The position numbers and the translations under genes were made by a program. Below the pieces are notes generated by a model. It worked only from the letters and a program-made list of their open reading frames with translations. It was not told the origin of the DNA and made no database searches. A stretch of 64,000 nt of DNA from Novosphingobium colocasiae (GTDB lineage: Bacteria; Pseudomonadota; Alphaproteobacteria; Sphingomonadales; Sphingomonadaceae), in NCBI RefSeq assembly GCF_014652555.1, contig NZ_BMZA01000001.1:694880-758879 (forward strand), written 5' to 3'. How positions within the stretch are numbered: position 1 is the first letter of the stretch; each line of letters starts with the position of its first letter. Below, piece after piece: positions 28,891 through 36,529 of the stretch.

Positions 28891-29358
28891 TTGAAACTGT
28901 GGATGCTCATCTTTGCGGGCGTGCTTGTTCAAACGCCCGCGCTCGCTTGCGAATGTGTCTTCTACCCCAGCAACGCGGAGATGGTGGAGGCGGAAATCAA
29001 TCGTCTCGATAGCGCATCTGTAGCCTTGGACGGAGAAGTGATTAGTTCCTCGACTTCCATCTTCGGTTCTACAACAACGGCTATAATTAGGCCAACTCAC
29101 ATATGGTTTGGCGAACGACTAAAAGAATATCGGATTGACAGTCAGACAAACTGCGATTTGAATCCCCATGTCGGCGAGAAGGTTAGACTTGATCTCCGGA
29201 AAATACCACCTGATACCGGGCTTATGGCGCGCCTTCACACAAAATTATTCGGTGAATATCCGCGGTTTACAAGCTCGGGCTGTAGCAAATTTGCTGAAGC
29301 AATGAGAAGCCCGAAGATGCGAAGGGCAGTTAGTGCCCGATCACTCAAAGTCCGATAA
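28891..29358 (+). CDS. Secreted hypothetical protein with CxC start
   Basis: A 155-residue protein read from TTG 28891, which has AGAGGAG (28876-28882) at ideal spacing. A signal peptide (LKLWMLIFAGVLVQTPALA) is followed at once by CECVFYP in the mature protein, then a beta-rich part with VALDGEVISSS, NCDLNPHVGEKVRLDL and SSGCSKF. The CxC start and spaced cysteines recall the TIMP/netrin-type fold, a weak resemblance. The gene is AT-richer and codon usage differs from neighbours, suggesting recent transfer. An in-frame ATG at 28825 would bury the signal peptide and is less likely. Confidence 0.6.
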   Translation: MKLWMLIFAGVLVQTPALACECVFYPSNAEMVEAEINRLDSASVALDGEVISSSTSIFGSTTTAIIRPTHIWFGERLKEYRIDSQTNCDLNPHVGEKVRLDLRKIPPDTGLMARLHTKLFGEYPRFTSSGCSKFAEAMRSPKMRRAVSARSLKVR

Positions 29359-29574
29359 TCCGTTTCATCTGCACCCAACCTGCCAGTCCGCTCCCCCCCA
29401 CTCGTTCATTCCCCTGACCACTGAACTCGTCCACCCCGCCAAGGCAAAAGGCTGGCCGGCGACGACGAAGCGAAACGCGAGAGCCCCAATCACAAGTTCC
29501 ACCCACGGTATATTTCGCGGACGCAGCATGCCGCGCCTTGACTTGGCCTGCCACTGCGGCATGACCTCTGCGCG

Positions 29575-30393
29575 ATGGATCTGAACACAACCGCAATCCT
29601 CCTCGGCATCGTCGAGGGGCTCACCGAGTTCCTTCCGGTCTCGTCGACCGGGCACCTCATCCTTGCCACCCGCATCTTCGGTTTCGATGCCGCGCAATGG
29701 GCGACGTTCAACATCGTCATCCAGTTGGGCGCGATTCTGGCGGTCATCGTCCAGTTCTGGCGCACCTTCTGGGCGGTCGGCATGGGGCTGCTGAAGCTGC
29801 AGCCGGTATCGCTGCGCTTCGTGCGCAATGTGCTGTTGGCGTTCCTGCCCTCGGCGGTGCTGGGGCTGGCGCTGAAGGACCAGATCGAAGCCATGCTCGG
29901 CTCCGCCTCGATCGTGTGCTGGGCGCTGATTATCGGCGGCATCGGCATCCTGGCGATCGAGAAGGTGGCCAAGCCGGGGCCGCTGACCGGCGTCGCCGAA
30001 CTGCCGGCGATCCAGTGCCTGGGCGTCGGCGCGGCGCAGTGTCTGGCGATGGTGCCGGGCGTCAGCCGGTCGGGCGCGACCATCATGGGCGCGCTCGCGA
30101 TGGGCATCGAGCGGCGCACGGCGGCAGAATTCAGCTTCTTCCTGGCGGTGCCGACGATGATGGGTGCGACCACGCTTGAACTGCTCGGCGCGCGCCATGA
30201 ACTGATGGCGGGCACCGGGCCGGTCGGCTGGACCCAGATCGGCATCGGCTTCTTCGTCTCGTTCGTGGTGGCGCTGGTGGTCATCAAGGCGTTCATGGCC
30301 TTCGTTAGCCGCTCCGGCTTCGCACCGTTCGCGTGGTACCGCATCGTCGCCGGGGCGCTGGGCCTGTACCTGCTCGGCCAGGTCGCCGGCTGA
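29575..30393 (+). CDS. uppP: Undecaprenyl-diphosphatase UppP (BacA)
   Basis: The 272-residue membrane phosphatase has the signature EGLTEFLPVSSTGHL (residues 14-28) and PGVSRSGATIMGAL, with several membrane helices. It recycles undecaprenyl diphosphate to the monophosphate carrier for cell-wall and polysaccharide synthesis. The PPK2 gene follows after 17 bases, probably in one transcript. Confidence 0.95.
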   Translation: MDLNTTAILLGIVEGLTEFLPVSSTGHLILATRIFGFDAAQWATFNIVIQLGAILAVIVQFWRTFWAVGMGLLKLQPVSLRFVRNVLLAFLPSAVLGLALKDQIEAMLGSASIVCWALIIGGIGILAIEKVAKPGPLTGVAELPAIQCLGVGAAQCLAMVPGVSRSGATIMGALAMGIERRTAAEFSFFLAVPTMMGATTLELLGARHELMAGTGPVGWTQIGIGFFVSFVVALVVIKAFMAFVSRSGFAPFAWYRIVAGALGLYLLGQVAG

Positions 30394-30410
30394 CCGGAAA
30401 GGGGCACGCG

Positions 30411-31193
30411 GTGGGAGAAGGGCTGAAACGCAAGGAATACGAGGCCCTGCTCGAACCGCTGGAGGAAGAGCTGGTGGCCATGGCCCGCTGGGTCGCCGCC
30501 ACCGGCGCGCGCATCTGCATCCTGTTCGAAGGGCGCGATACCGCCGGGAAGGGCGGGGCGATCCAGGCGATGTCCCACGTGCTGAACCCGCGCCAGTGCC
30601 GCGTCGTCGCCCTGTCCGCCCCCAGCGAGCGGGAGAAGGGGCAGTGGTACTTCCAGCGCTATGCCGCGCACTTGCCGGCGGCGGGCGAGATCGTGCTGTT
30701 CGATCGTTCGTGGTACAACCGCGCCGGGGTCGAAAAGGTGATGGGCTTTGCCACCGGGCCCGACGTGGACGCGTTCCTGCGCCATGCCCCGGTGTTCGAA
30801 AAGCTGCTGATCGATGACGGCATGCTGCTGTTCAAGTACTGGCTGGCCTGCGATCAGGAGCAGCAGGAAAAGCGCCTGCACGAACGGCTGGACGATCCGT
30901 TGAAGCGGTGGAAGCTGTCGCCCATCGATCTGGCCGCGCGCGAGCAGTACGGGGCCTATACCAAGGCGCGCGAAGCCATGCTGGAGGCGACGCATACCAG
31001 GCACGCGCCGTGGACCCTGGTGGACTTCAACGACCAGCGCCTTGGCCGGCTGACCCTGATTCGCGACCTGCTCGATCGCCTGCCCGATACCCGCGTCGAT
31101 CCGCCCGCGCTGGAGATGAAGCCGCTGGACGAAAAGCCGGCGAAAGAGAAGTTCGGCATTATTGCGCCGATCAAGCCGTTTCCGGTGCCCTGA
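30411..31193 (+). CDS. ppk2: Polyphosphate kinase 2 family (PPK2)
   Basis: A 260-residue PPK2-type enzyme. Walker A FEGRDTAGKGGAI and Walker B DRSWYNRAGVE are in place, with the lid region KLLIDDGMLLFKYWLACDQEQQEKRL and KRWKLSPIDLAARE. PPK2 enzymes use polyphosphate to make nucleoside di- or triphosphates. Start at GTG 30411, with AAAGGGG (about 30398) upstream. It directly follows uppP. Confidence 0.9.
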   Translation: MGEGLKRKEYEALLEPLEEELVAMARWVAATGARICILFEGRDTAGKGGAIQAMSHVLNPRQCRVVALSAPSEREKGQWYFQRYAAHLPAAGEIVLFDRSWYNRAGVEKVMGFATGPDVDAFLRHAPVFEKLLIDDGMLLFKYWLACDQEQQEKRLHERLDDPLKRWKLSPIDLAAREQYGAYTKAREAMLEATHTRHAPWTLVDFNDQRLGRLTLIRDLLDRLPDTRVDPPALEMKPLDEKPAKEKFGIIAPIKPFPVP

Positions 31194-31328
31194 CCGGCGG
31201 GTCCGGCTTGACTTTGCCACGCCGCTGAAGCATGGGCCGCAGCCTTGAAGGGCGGCGCGCTGTTGCCGCCCGTTGTTTTTCCCGGCCCGCCAGCCACGGC
31301 GGCTGAAACGAGAGTACAGGATACCGCC

Positions 31329-31496
31329 ATGGCGAAGCCCGCAACCGTCAAGATCCGTCTGGTCTCGACCGCCGACACCGGATTTTTCTACGTCACCAAG
31401 AAGAATCCCCGGAACACGACCGAGAAGATGAGCTTTCGCAAGTACGATCCCGTCGTGCGCAAGCACGTCGAGTTCAAGGAAGCCAAGATCAAGTAA
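31329..31496 (+). CDS. rpmG: 50S ribosomal protein L33
   Basis: The 55-residue protein [29 protein letters not shown]..., ending [13 protein letters not shown], is L33 of the alphaproteobacterial type, without the zinc cysteines (C-minus form). It starts at ATG 31329; the upstream open stretch is not part of it. Confidence 0.95.
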   Translation: MAKPATVKIRLVSTADTGFFYVTKKNPRNTTEKMSFRKYDPVVRKHVEFKEAKIK

Positions 31497-31590
31497 CGAA
31501 GGGCCGCGGCCCGTCGGGTTCGCGTCTTTGCGGGTTCACGACTTCGCGGGTTAACGGGCGGTTCAACGCCGTGGCCGTAGCGGAGATTGC

Positions 31591-32256
31591 ATGAAACCGA
31601 ACACTCCTCTCTTTCGCAAGATCGCCGGCGCGGCTGCCTGTCTCTCGATGACGGCGGCCGCGCTGGGCGTTTCGGCACTCGCTCCCGCCGCGCCGGCCGT
31701 GGCCGCTCCCGCCTCGGGGCAGCTCGATGCGGCCGTGGCGGCGCTGCGCGGCATCTCGACGATGACCGCCGATTTCATCCAGACCGATCGCAACGGCAGC
31801 ACCGTCAAGGGCAAGCTGACGCTCAAACGCCCCGGCCGCATCCGCTTCCAGTACGAACCTTCGGCCAAGATGCTGATCGTCGGCGATGGCCGGGCGCTGA
31901 CCTTCGTCGATTACGATGTGCGTCAGGTGCAGCGCTGGCCGATCAAGAACAGCCCGCTGGGCGCGCTGCTCGATCCCGGCCGCGACGTGTCGAAGTATGG
32001 CCGCGTGGTGCCGACCGGCAGCGCCAACGTCACCAGCATCGAAGTGCGCGACAAGTCGCACCCTGAATACGGCATCATCACCCTGATCTTCACCCGCAAT
32101 GCCGCCGCGCCGGGCGGGCTGGAGCTGTCGTACTGGGTGGCGCTGGATTCGCAGAATCAGCGCACCACCATCCAGCTCGCCAACCAGCGCTACGGCGCTG
32201 CCGTTCCTGACAGCACCTTTCGCTGGACAGACCCGCGCCCCAACATTCGTCGATGA
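31591..32256 (+). CDS. lolA: LolA-like outer-membrane lipoprotein carrier protein
   Basis: The 221-residue periplasmic protein has a signal peptide (ending ALAPAAPAVAAPA), then LRGISTMTADFIQTDRNGSTVKGKLTLKRPGRIRFQYEP, the LolA core. The C-terminus TTIQLANQRYGAAVPDSTFRWTDP is typical. It carries lipoproteins from LolCDE to the outer membrane. Other lol genes are not in view. Confidence 0.85.
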   Translation: MKPNTPLFRKIAGAAACLSMTAAALGVSALAPAAPAVAAPASGQLDAAVAALRGISTMTADFIQTDRNGSTVKGKLTLKRPGRIRFQYEPSAKMLIVGDGRALTFVDYDVRQVQRWPIKNSPLGALLDPGRDVSKYGRVVPTGSANVTSIEVRDKSHPEYGIITLIFTRNAAAPGGLELSYWVALDSQNQRTTIQLANQRYGAAVPDSTFRWTDPRPNIRR

Positions 32257-32326
32257 TGCGGAACGCCCCGTCGCTGCCTGAGGCGGGCGTGCGACAAATT
32301 GGTACAAAGCGGCGGATTTCGTTCAC

Positions 32327-32354
32327 TTGGCAGAAAGCCGCGAGTACCTAAATA
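32327..32354 (+). promoter_or_regulatory. Sigma70-type promoter for the predicted small RNA
   Basis: TTGGCA (32327-32332), 16 bases, TAAATA (32349-32354). It would start transcription near 32358-32362, exactly where the outer stem of the predicted RNA begins. Confidence 0.55.
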
Positions 32355-32357
32355 GGT

Positions 32358-32478
32358 CTTGTCAGAACGGCTGGTGACTGGTTTCCCCCCTGTTGCCCAT
32401 GTCACCCAAAAGTCGCCTGACAAGCGTGACGAACGCGAGAAGGACCCTCGAGCCCCTGCCCCCGGCTCGAGGGTTTTT
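32358..32478 (+). ncRNA. Predicted structured small RNA, about 120 nt
   Basis: No protein frame fits this stretch. It has an RNA-gene layout instead: a promoter just upstream, an outer stem CTTGTCAG (32358-32365) with CTGACAAG (32417-32424), and an inner stem GGTGAC (32373-32378) with GTCACC (32401-32406). The inner stem closes a 22-nt loop that holds a run of six C. A terminator with T-run follows (32445-32478). A C-rich exposed loop could pair with Shine-Dalgarno G-runs. The RNA class was not recognised. Confidence 0.6.
32445..32478 (+). terminator. Rho-independent terminator of the small RNA
   Basis: CCCTCGAGCC (32445-32454) pairs perfectly with GGCTCGAGGG (32464-32473), followed by TTTTT (32474-32478). 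This is a textbook intrinsic terminator on the plus strand. Confidence 0.9.
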
Positions 32479-32509
32479 CTTTGCCGATTGATACATTGCA
32501 AGCTCGCGA

Positions 32510-32674
32510 TCAGCGGATTGAATTTCTCCGGTCCCATCGCTCTTTCGCCCAATGCCAGACGAATGGCAGCGCAAAGAAGATGGGGAGCGAGATCAGTAGC
32601 CCCAGCCAACCGAAATTGGCGACGATCCCGTAAGTGGCTATGGTGCCCCCAATCGGGCTGACCCAAGTCTTCAC
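32510..32674 (-). CDS. Small membrane protein, possible phage-type remnant
   Basis: A 54-residue frame from GTG 32674 (VKTWVSPIGGTIATYGIVAN) has one strong membrane helix (about 20-42: WLGLLISLPIFFALPFV) and a charged end (KERWDRRNSIR). A purine-rich GGAGAAGCCGGA precedes the start. The GTG overlaps the stop of an upstream open fragment by GTGA, as in real coupled genes. No family was recognised. Confidence 0.45.
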   Translation of the reverse strand: MKTWVSPIGGTIATYGIVANFGWLGLLISLPIFFALPFVWHWAKERWDRRNSIR

Positions 32675-32781
32675 TCCGGCTTCTCCGGCACGGGTTTCAC
32701 CTGCGCAATCCTGCCCAGCCAATTATCCCAGCGGGCTTCGTACTCGCAGACAGCTTGCTTGAAATGGTGGACTGGGTGGCT
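32671..32781 (-). pseudogene. Gene fragment without start, coupled to the small membrane protein
   Basis: On the minus strand an open stretch reads HHFKQAVCEYEARWDNWLGR then IAQVKPVPEKPE and stops at TGA 32673-32671, overlapping the next GTG. The amino-acid composition is protein-like, but no start codon lies between it and an upstream in-frame TAA (32784-32782). It looks like the surviving 3' end of a lost gene, possibly from a prophage. Confidence 0.35.
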
Positions 32782-32956
32782 TTAGAACCGGTCATGGCCG
32801 GGGCCATAACATAAAAATGGAACCGCCAAAAACAGCCTCTGAAAGGCGCTGACATTTACCGGCTACCGCATAGTCGCCTTTTTCTTTTCGGCTCGTGCGG
32901 CTTCCGCTCGGCCCATCTCCTTGCGATACCGGGCCCGCATCCCTAAAGCCCGCTGC

Positions 32957-33748
32957 ATGGTAAAGATCGCCTCCTGGAACATCAATTCCGTCCGCCTGCG
33001 CATCGATCAGGTGGAGCGTCTGCTGACCGAGCAGGCTCCGGACGTGCTGTGCCTCCAGGAAATCAAGGTGGCCGAACCGCTGTTCCCGCACGCAATGTTC
33101 GAACGGCTGGGCTATACCCACCGCGCGATCCACGGCCAGAAGGGGTATCACGGCGTCGCCACGGTCTCGAAGATCCCCTTCACCGAATTCAGCCGCCATG
33201 ACTGGCAGGACAACGGAGAGGCCCGCCACGTCGGCGTCGAACTGCACGGTGCGGGGCAGGGGCTAATCCTCGAAAACGTCTATATCCCCGCCGGCGGCGA
33301 CATCGCCGACCGCGCGGTGAACCCGAAGTTCGGGCAGAAGCTGGACTTTCTTGGCCGGATGACCCGCTGGGCCGACAAGATCGATCGGCCCACCCTGATC
33401 GTCGGCGATTTCAACATCGCCCCGCTCGAATGCGACGTCTATGATCACAAGGCGCTGCTCAAGGTCGTCAGCCACACCCCGATCGAGGTGGAGGCGCTGG
33501 GCGCTTTTCGCGATGCCCACGGCTGGGTCGATCTGGGCCGCCGGTTCATCCCGGCCCCGGAACGCAACTATTCCTGGTGGTCCTATCGCAGCTACTGGCG
33601 CGAAAAGGACCAGGGGCGGCGGCTGGATCATATGTGGGCCTCGCCCGACCTCGCACCGCAGGCGCGGGCGCACCGTTTCATCGAGGAGACGCGGCGCTGG
33701 GAAAGCCCGAGCGATCACGTGCCGCTGATCACCGAGTTCGACCTCTGA
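32957..33748 (+). CDS. xthA: Exodeoxyribonuclease III
   Basis: The 263-residue protein matches ExoIII: KIASWNINSVRLR, DVLCLQEIK with the metal-binding Glu, GYHGVATVSK, VGDFNIAPLECDVY, and the ending GRRLDHMWASPDL and SDHVPLITEFDL with the catalytic Asp-His. It cuts at abasic sites and trims 3' ends in base excision repair. Start at ATG 32957. The ribA gene follows 32 bases downstream and may be co-transcribed. Confidence 0.95.
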   Translation: MVKIASWNINSVRLRIDQVERLLTEQAPDVLCLQEIKVAEPLFPHAMFERLGYTHRAIHGQKGYHGVATVSKIPFTEFSRHDWQDNGEARHVGVELHGAGQGLILENVYIPAGGDIADRAVNPKFGQKLDFLGRMTRWADKIDRPTLIVGDFNIAPLECDVYDHKALLKVVSHTPIEVEALGAFRDAHGWVDLGRRFIPAPERNYSWWSYRSYWREKDQGRRLDHMWASPDLAPQARAHRFIEETRRWESPSDHVPLITEFDL

Positions 33749-33780
33749 GCGGCGACCTGCCCGGCGATCCGGCGCGGCGG

Positions 33781-34818
33781 GTGGCGCTGGCGATCGACGC
33801 CTTGCGTCACGGCTGGCCGATTGCCGTGGGCGAGGGGCCGCTGCTGCTCCCGGCGGAAACCGGCTTCGCGCCCGGTGCATCGGCCCCCCGGATGCTGATC
33901 TCGGCGGCGCGGGCGATCACCCTCAAGCTCGCGAACCAGCGCGAGGCGGCGGTGCCCGAAGCGCCGGTGCTGATCCGGGGCGGCGCGCCGTTCGATCTGG
34001 AAACCGCACGCGCGGTCGCCGATCCCGCGCTCGATCTGCTGCATCCGATGAAAGGGCCGTTCCTGGCCCAGCCGCTCACCGATCCGGCCGCCGCCCGCAC
34101 CGCGATGGAACTGGCCCGCCTGGCCGGTATCCTGCCGGCGTTTCTGGTCGGTCCCGACCTGCCGGAAGTCGCAGCGCAGCGCGTTGCGCCTGCCGATCTG
34201 GACGATTTCAAGGACCCGCGTCACTTGCTGGTCGCCTCGCGCGCGCACCTGCCGGTTGCTGCCTGCGAGGAAGCGGAAATCGTCGCGTTCCGGGCGCGCG
34301 ATGATCTGCGTGAGCATGTCGCGCTGGTCATCGGCCGGCAGGACGGCGATCGCGCGCCGCTGGTCAGGCTGCACTCCGAATGCCTGACCGGCGACATTCT
34401 CGGCAGTCTCAAGTGTGATTGCGGCCCGCAGCTCGATGCGGCCCTGCGGGCGATGGCTGACGAGGCATCGTGCGGAGGCTGGGGCGTGCTGCTGTACCTG
34501 CGGCAGGAGGGGCGCGGCATCGGCCTTATCAACAAGCTGCGCGCCTATCGCCTGCAGGATCAGGGCTTCGATACAGTGGACGCGAACAACCGCCTCGGCC
34601 TGCCGACTGAGGCGCGGGACTTTCCGGTCGCCGCGCGGATGCTGGACCTGCTCGGCGTCCGGGCGATCCGGTTGATGACGAACAACCCCGCCAAGGTCGC
34701 TGCGCTGCAGGAAGTGGGGGTGCATGTGCTGGAGCGGGTGCCGCACCAGTTGCCACCCAATCCGCACAACGCCCGCTATCTTGAAACCAAGCGCGACCGC
34801 ACCGGCCACCTGCTGTAA
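33781..34818 (+). CDS. ribA: GTP cyclohydrolase II with RibB-like N-terminal extension
   Basis: The C-terminal 200 residues are GTP cyclohydrolase II: RLHSECLTGDILGSLKCDCGPQL (zinc cysteines), YLRQEGRGIGLINKLRAY, NNRLGLPTEARDF, RLMTNNPAKVAALQ. This is the first step of riboflavin synthesis. The N-terminal about 145 residues resemble DHBP synthase (RibB), with AIDALRHGWPIAVGE, but its acidic catalytic motifs are not recognisable. The N-terminal part is thus probably inactive, as in other sphingomonads. Start at GTG 33781 after GGCGCGGCGG. No ATG lies between the xthA stop and this point. Confidence 0.85.
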   Translation: MALAIDALRHGWPIAVGEGPLLLPAETGFAPGASAPRMLISAARAITLKLANQREAAVPEAPVLIRGGAPFDLETARAVADPALDLLHPMKGPFLAQPLTDPAAARTAMELARLAGILPAFLVGPDLPEVAAQRVAPADLDDFKDPRHLLVASRAHLPVAACEEAEIVAFRARDDLREHVALVIGRQDGDRAPLVRLHSECLTGDILGSLKCDCGPQLDAALRAMADEASCGGWGVLLYLRQEGRGIGLINKLRAYRLQDQGFDTVDANNRLGLPTEARDFPVAARMLDLLGVRAIRLMTNNPAKVAALQEVGVHVLERVPHQLPPNPHNARYLETKRDRTGHLL

Positions 34819-34940
34819 GCGCCACCGCCTGCCGGCCCGCCCGACGCTTCGACAACCCAATGGCGGAACGTCGCACGGGAATCAGGCGGGCGGCAGACGG
34901 TGACTCATGCGCGGTTGCGCATGTCCGTGACAGGTGTTGG

Positions 34941-34984
34941 CCGGGACGCGGGAGGGGTATTGGGGGGGGGACCCCGCGTCCCGG
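34941..34984. repeat. Perfect 12-base inverted repeat with G-rich loop
   Basis: CCGGGACGCGGG (34941-34952) and CCCGCGTCCCGG (34973-34984) are exact inverse copies around a 20-base loop that contains ten G in a row. No T-run follows on either strand, so a classical terminator is not supported. It lies at the convergent end of ribA and the 34993 gene. Confidence 0.6.
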
Positions 34985-34992
34985 CCCCGTCC

Positions 34993-35286
34993 TCAGGGCG
35001 CTAGATAAGCGATAGACCCAAGGACGGATGTAATGGCACCGAGCCACAGCGCCGCAACCCCGAAATCGCGGGCGTTCAGACGATCGATGTGCTCGGCGCG
35101 AAAGGCGCGATATTGCGGCTGGATGGACGCTTCCGAAGCCAGCAGGCCCACTTCCTGGGCAGAGGCGGTCTTCAGAAACCAGCGGCGCAGGAACTGCAGT
35201 TCCTCCTGATCGATAGCTGGATAGCGCGCCAGCAGCGCCGCGATGGCATCGCGATCGCTCCCGGCAGACTTGTAGTGTTTCGGCAT
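34993..35286 (-). CDS. Small protein with C-terminal membrane helix, unknown
   Basis: The 97-residue protein (MPKHYKSAGSDRDAIAALLA) has a charged helical N-terminal part and one C-terminal hydrophobic helix (VAALWLGAITSVLGSIAYLAP), a tail-anchored layout. Start at ATG 35286 with AAAGGTCGG just upstream; a further ATG at 35313 is less supported. No family was recognised. Confidence 0.55.
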   Translation of the reverse strand: MPKHYKSAGSDRDAIAALLARYPAIDQEELQFLRRWFLKTASAQEVGLLASEASIQPQYRAFRAEHIDRLNARDFGVAALWLGAITSVLGSIAYLAP

Positions 35287-35354
35287 CGGCCGACCTTTCC
35301 TGAATGCATGCAAACGGGGCCCTCGCGCGAAAAGCGCAAGCGCCGGGCTGTCAT

Positions 35355-35720
35355 TCAGGAGAGGGGAGGAGCCATGCAGTCAGGGACGCGGGCAGGATGC
35401 TGCCGGGGCGGCGGCCCGCGCGTTTGCGGACGGATGAACGCGGGGTGCGCACAGGCCCGCGGGGATACGAACTCAACCGGCTGAAGCGGCATTTGCGCCG
35501 TTGGCACAAGCGGATCGACCAGCGTTCGCACAGCCGCTTCGGCTTGGACCTTGCGGACGGGCGCGATCGCCACGCCCACTGTCCAAACGCTCCACACCGG
35601 GCCTTCCTGACGATCAAGTACCCCGGCCTGCGCGGGCGCAACCGCTTGCAGGCCAATGGCCGCAAGCAGCATCAGCGCCGCAAGGCGCAGCCGTAACAGG
35701 GAGGACAAGACCGGGGTCAT
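35355..35720 (-). CDS. Secreted small hypothetical protein
   Basis: A 121-residue protein read from ATG 35720 (MTPVLSSLLRLRLAALMLLA) has a clear signal peptide ending AVAPAQA. The mature part is short (VLDRQEGPVWSVWTVGVAIAPVRK) with a Pro/Arg-rich C-terminus. The open frame continues upstream to 35942 without a signal. No family was recognised and it could be spurious after the first 80 residues. Confidence 0.4.
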   Translation of the reverse strand: MTPVLSSLLRLRLAALMLLAAIGLQAVAPAQAGVLDRQEGPVWSVWTVGVAIAPVRKVQAEAAVRTLVDPLVPTAQMPLQPVEFVSPRACAHPAFIRPQTRGPPPRQHPARVPDCMAPPLS

Positions 35721-36264
35721 GGCTTCTAGGCTATGGGAAGTTTGACTGAGGGGCAAGCGCCCACGGCGCAAAGAATCGGTTTGGCACCGTTCGTAGCGGG
35801 CAATCCCCGGTTCCGAGGCAGGTGCCGCAGGGCGGGGACGGCGCGGGTGGACGATTCGGACAGCCGAAGGGTCTGATCTGCCAATAATCGCCTCGTTCGC
35901 AGCGCCTGGCAAAGAACGCGCGGCCAGCCGGGGTTTGGCCATCCTTCCAGTCAGTTGCCCGGTTAACCCGGCGACCGGCCGTGGAAACCATGCGACGAAG
36001 CGAGCGCCGCACGTGACAAATTCCGCCTATTCGGACCCGAAACCCTTGAAAATCTCCCGGATGCGTCATAAAAAATCAGGGCGGGCCGGGCCCCTCTGGC
36101 GCCAAGCGGTGGATTATCATGATCCGCCTGGCGTGATGTCGGACCGCATCGGTTGAGGCCGATGCTGGTTGACGATTGGTCGCGGGGCAAAACAGAACCC
36201 CACAAGCGCAAGACGGCATCACTCTTCCGATCGAACCTGAACTCTAGGTCGATAGGGAAATGAA
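35721..36264. other. Intergenic gap of about 540 bases
   Basis: No protein frame with plausible composition or start was found on either strand. Short dyads are present (for example CGCCAAGCGG and CCGCCTGGCG around 36098-36134 flanking GGATTATCATGATCC), but no clear promoter or terminator. It may hold regulatory sequence for the 54-residue gene that follows. Confidence 0.5.
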
Positions 36265-36429
36265 ATGACCGAACGCATGTATCGTCTGCTCGAAGCTCTC
36301 CAGCGCGTAGACCGCCTGCTGGATCTGGCACGCAGCAGAAAGCTGCCCGATCCGTTCGAGATCGCGGGGCTTGAGAGGAAACGCCGGATGGCAGGGTCAA
36401 GATTCAGGGACGGGCTGGTTCAGTCGTAG
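36265..36429 (+). CDS. Small DUF465/YdcH-like protein
   Basis: ATG 36265 to TAG 36427-36429 gives 54 residues: MTERMYRLLEALQRVDRLLD, then LARSRKLPDPFEIAGLERKR and RMAGSRFRDGLVQS. The pattern of a heptad-like helix, a PDPFEI turn and a second basic helix resembles the DUF465/YdcH family, of which two clearer members lie at 43578 and 44106. A weak AGGG (about 36254) precedes it. The resemblance is moderate. Confidence 0.5.
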   Translation: MTERMYRLLEALQRVDRLLDLARSRKLPDPFEIAGLERKRRMAGSRFRDGLVQS

Positions 36430-36529
36430 CCCCCGCGACGCAAGTTGACCGCCTGGATCCCCGCGCCGGCGGTGTGTGTCCCCCGTGCACCCGCCGGCGC
36501 ACTTCCCTCCTTCATCCGGAGCGCTTCCG

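Noticed and set aside
36430..36529. A manganese (yybP-ykoY) riboswitch before terC
   Set aside because: The conserved riboswitch core was not found in the short upstream region.
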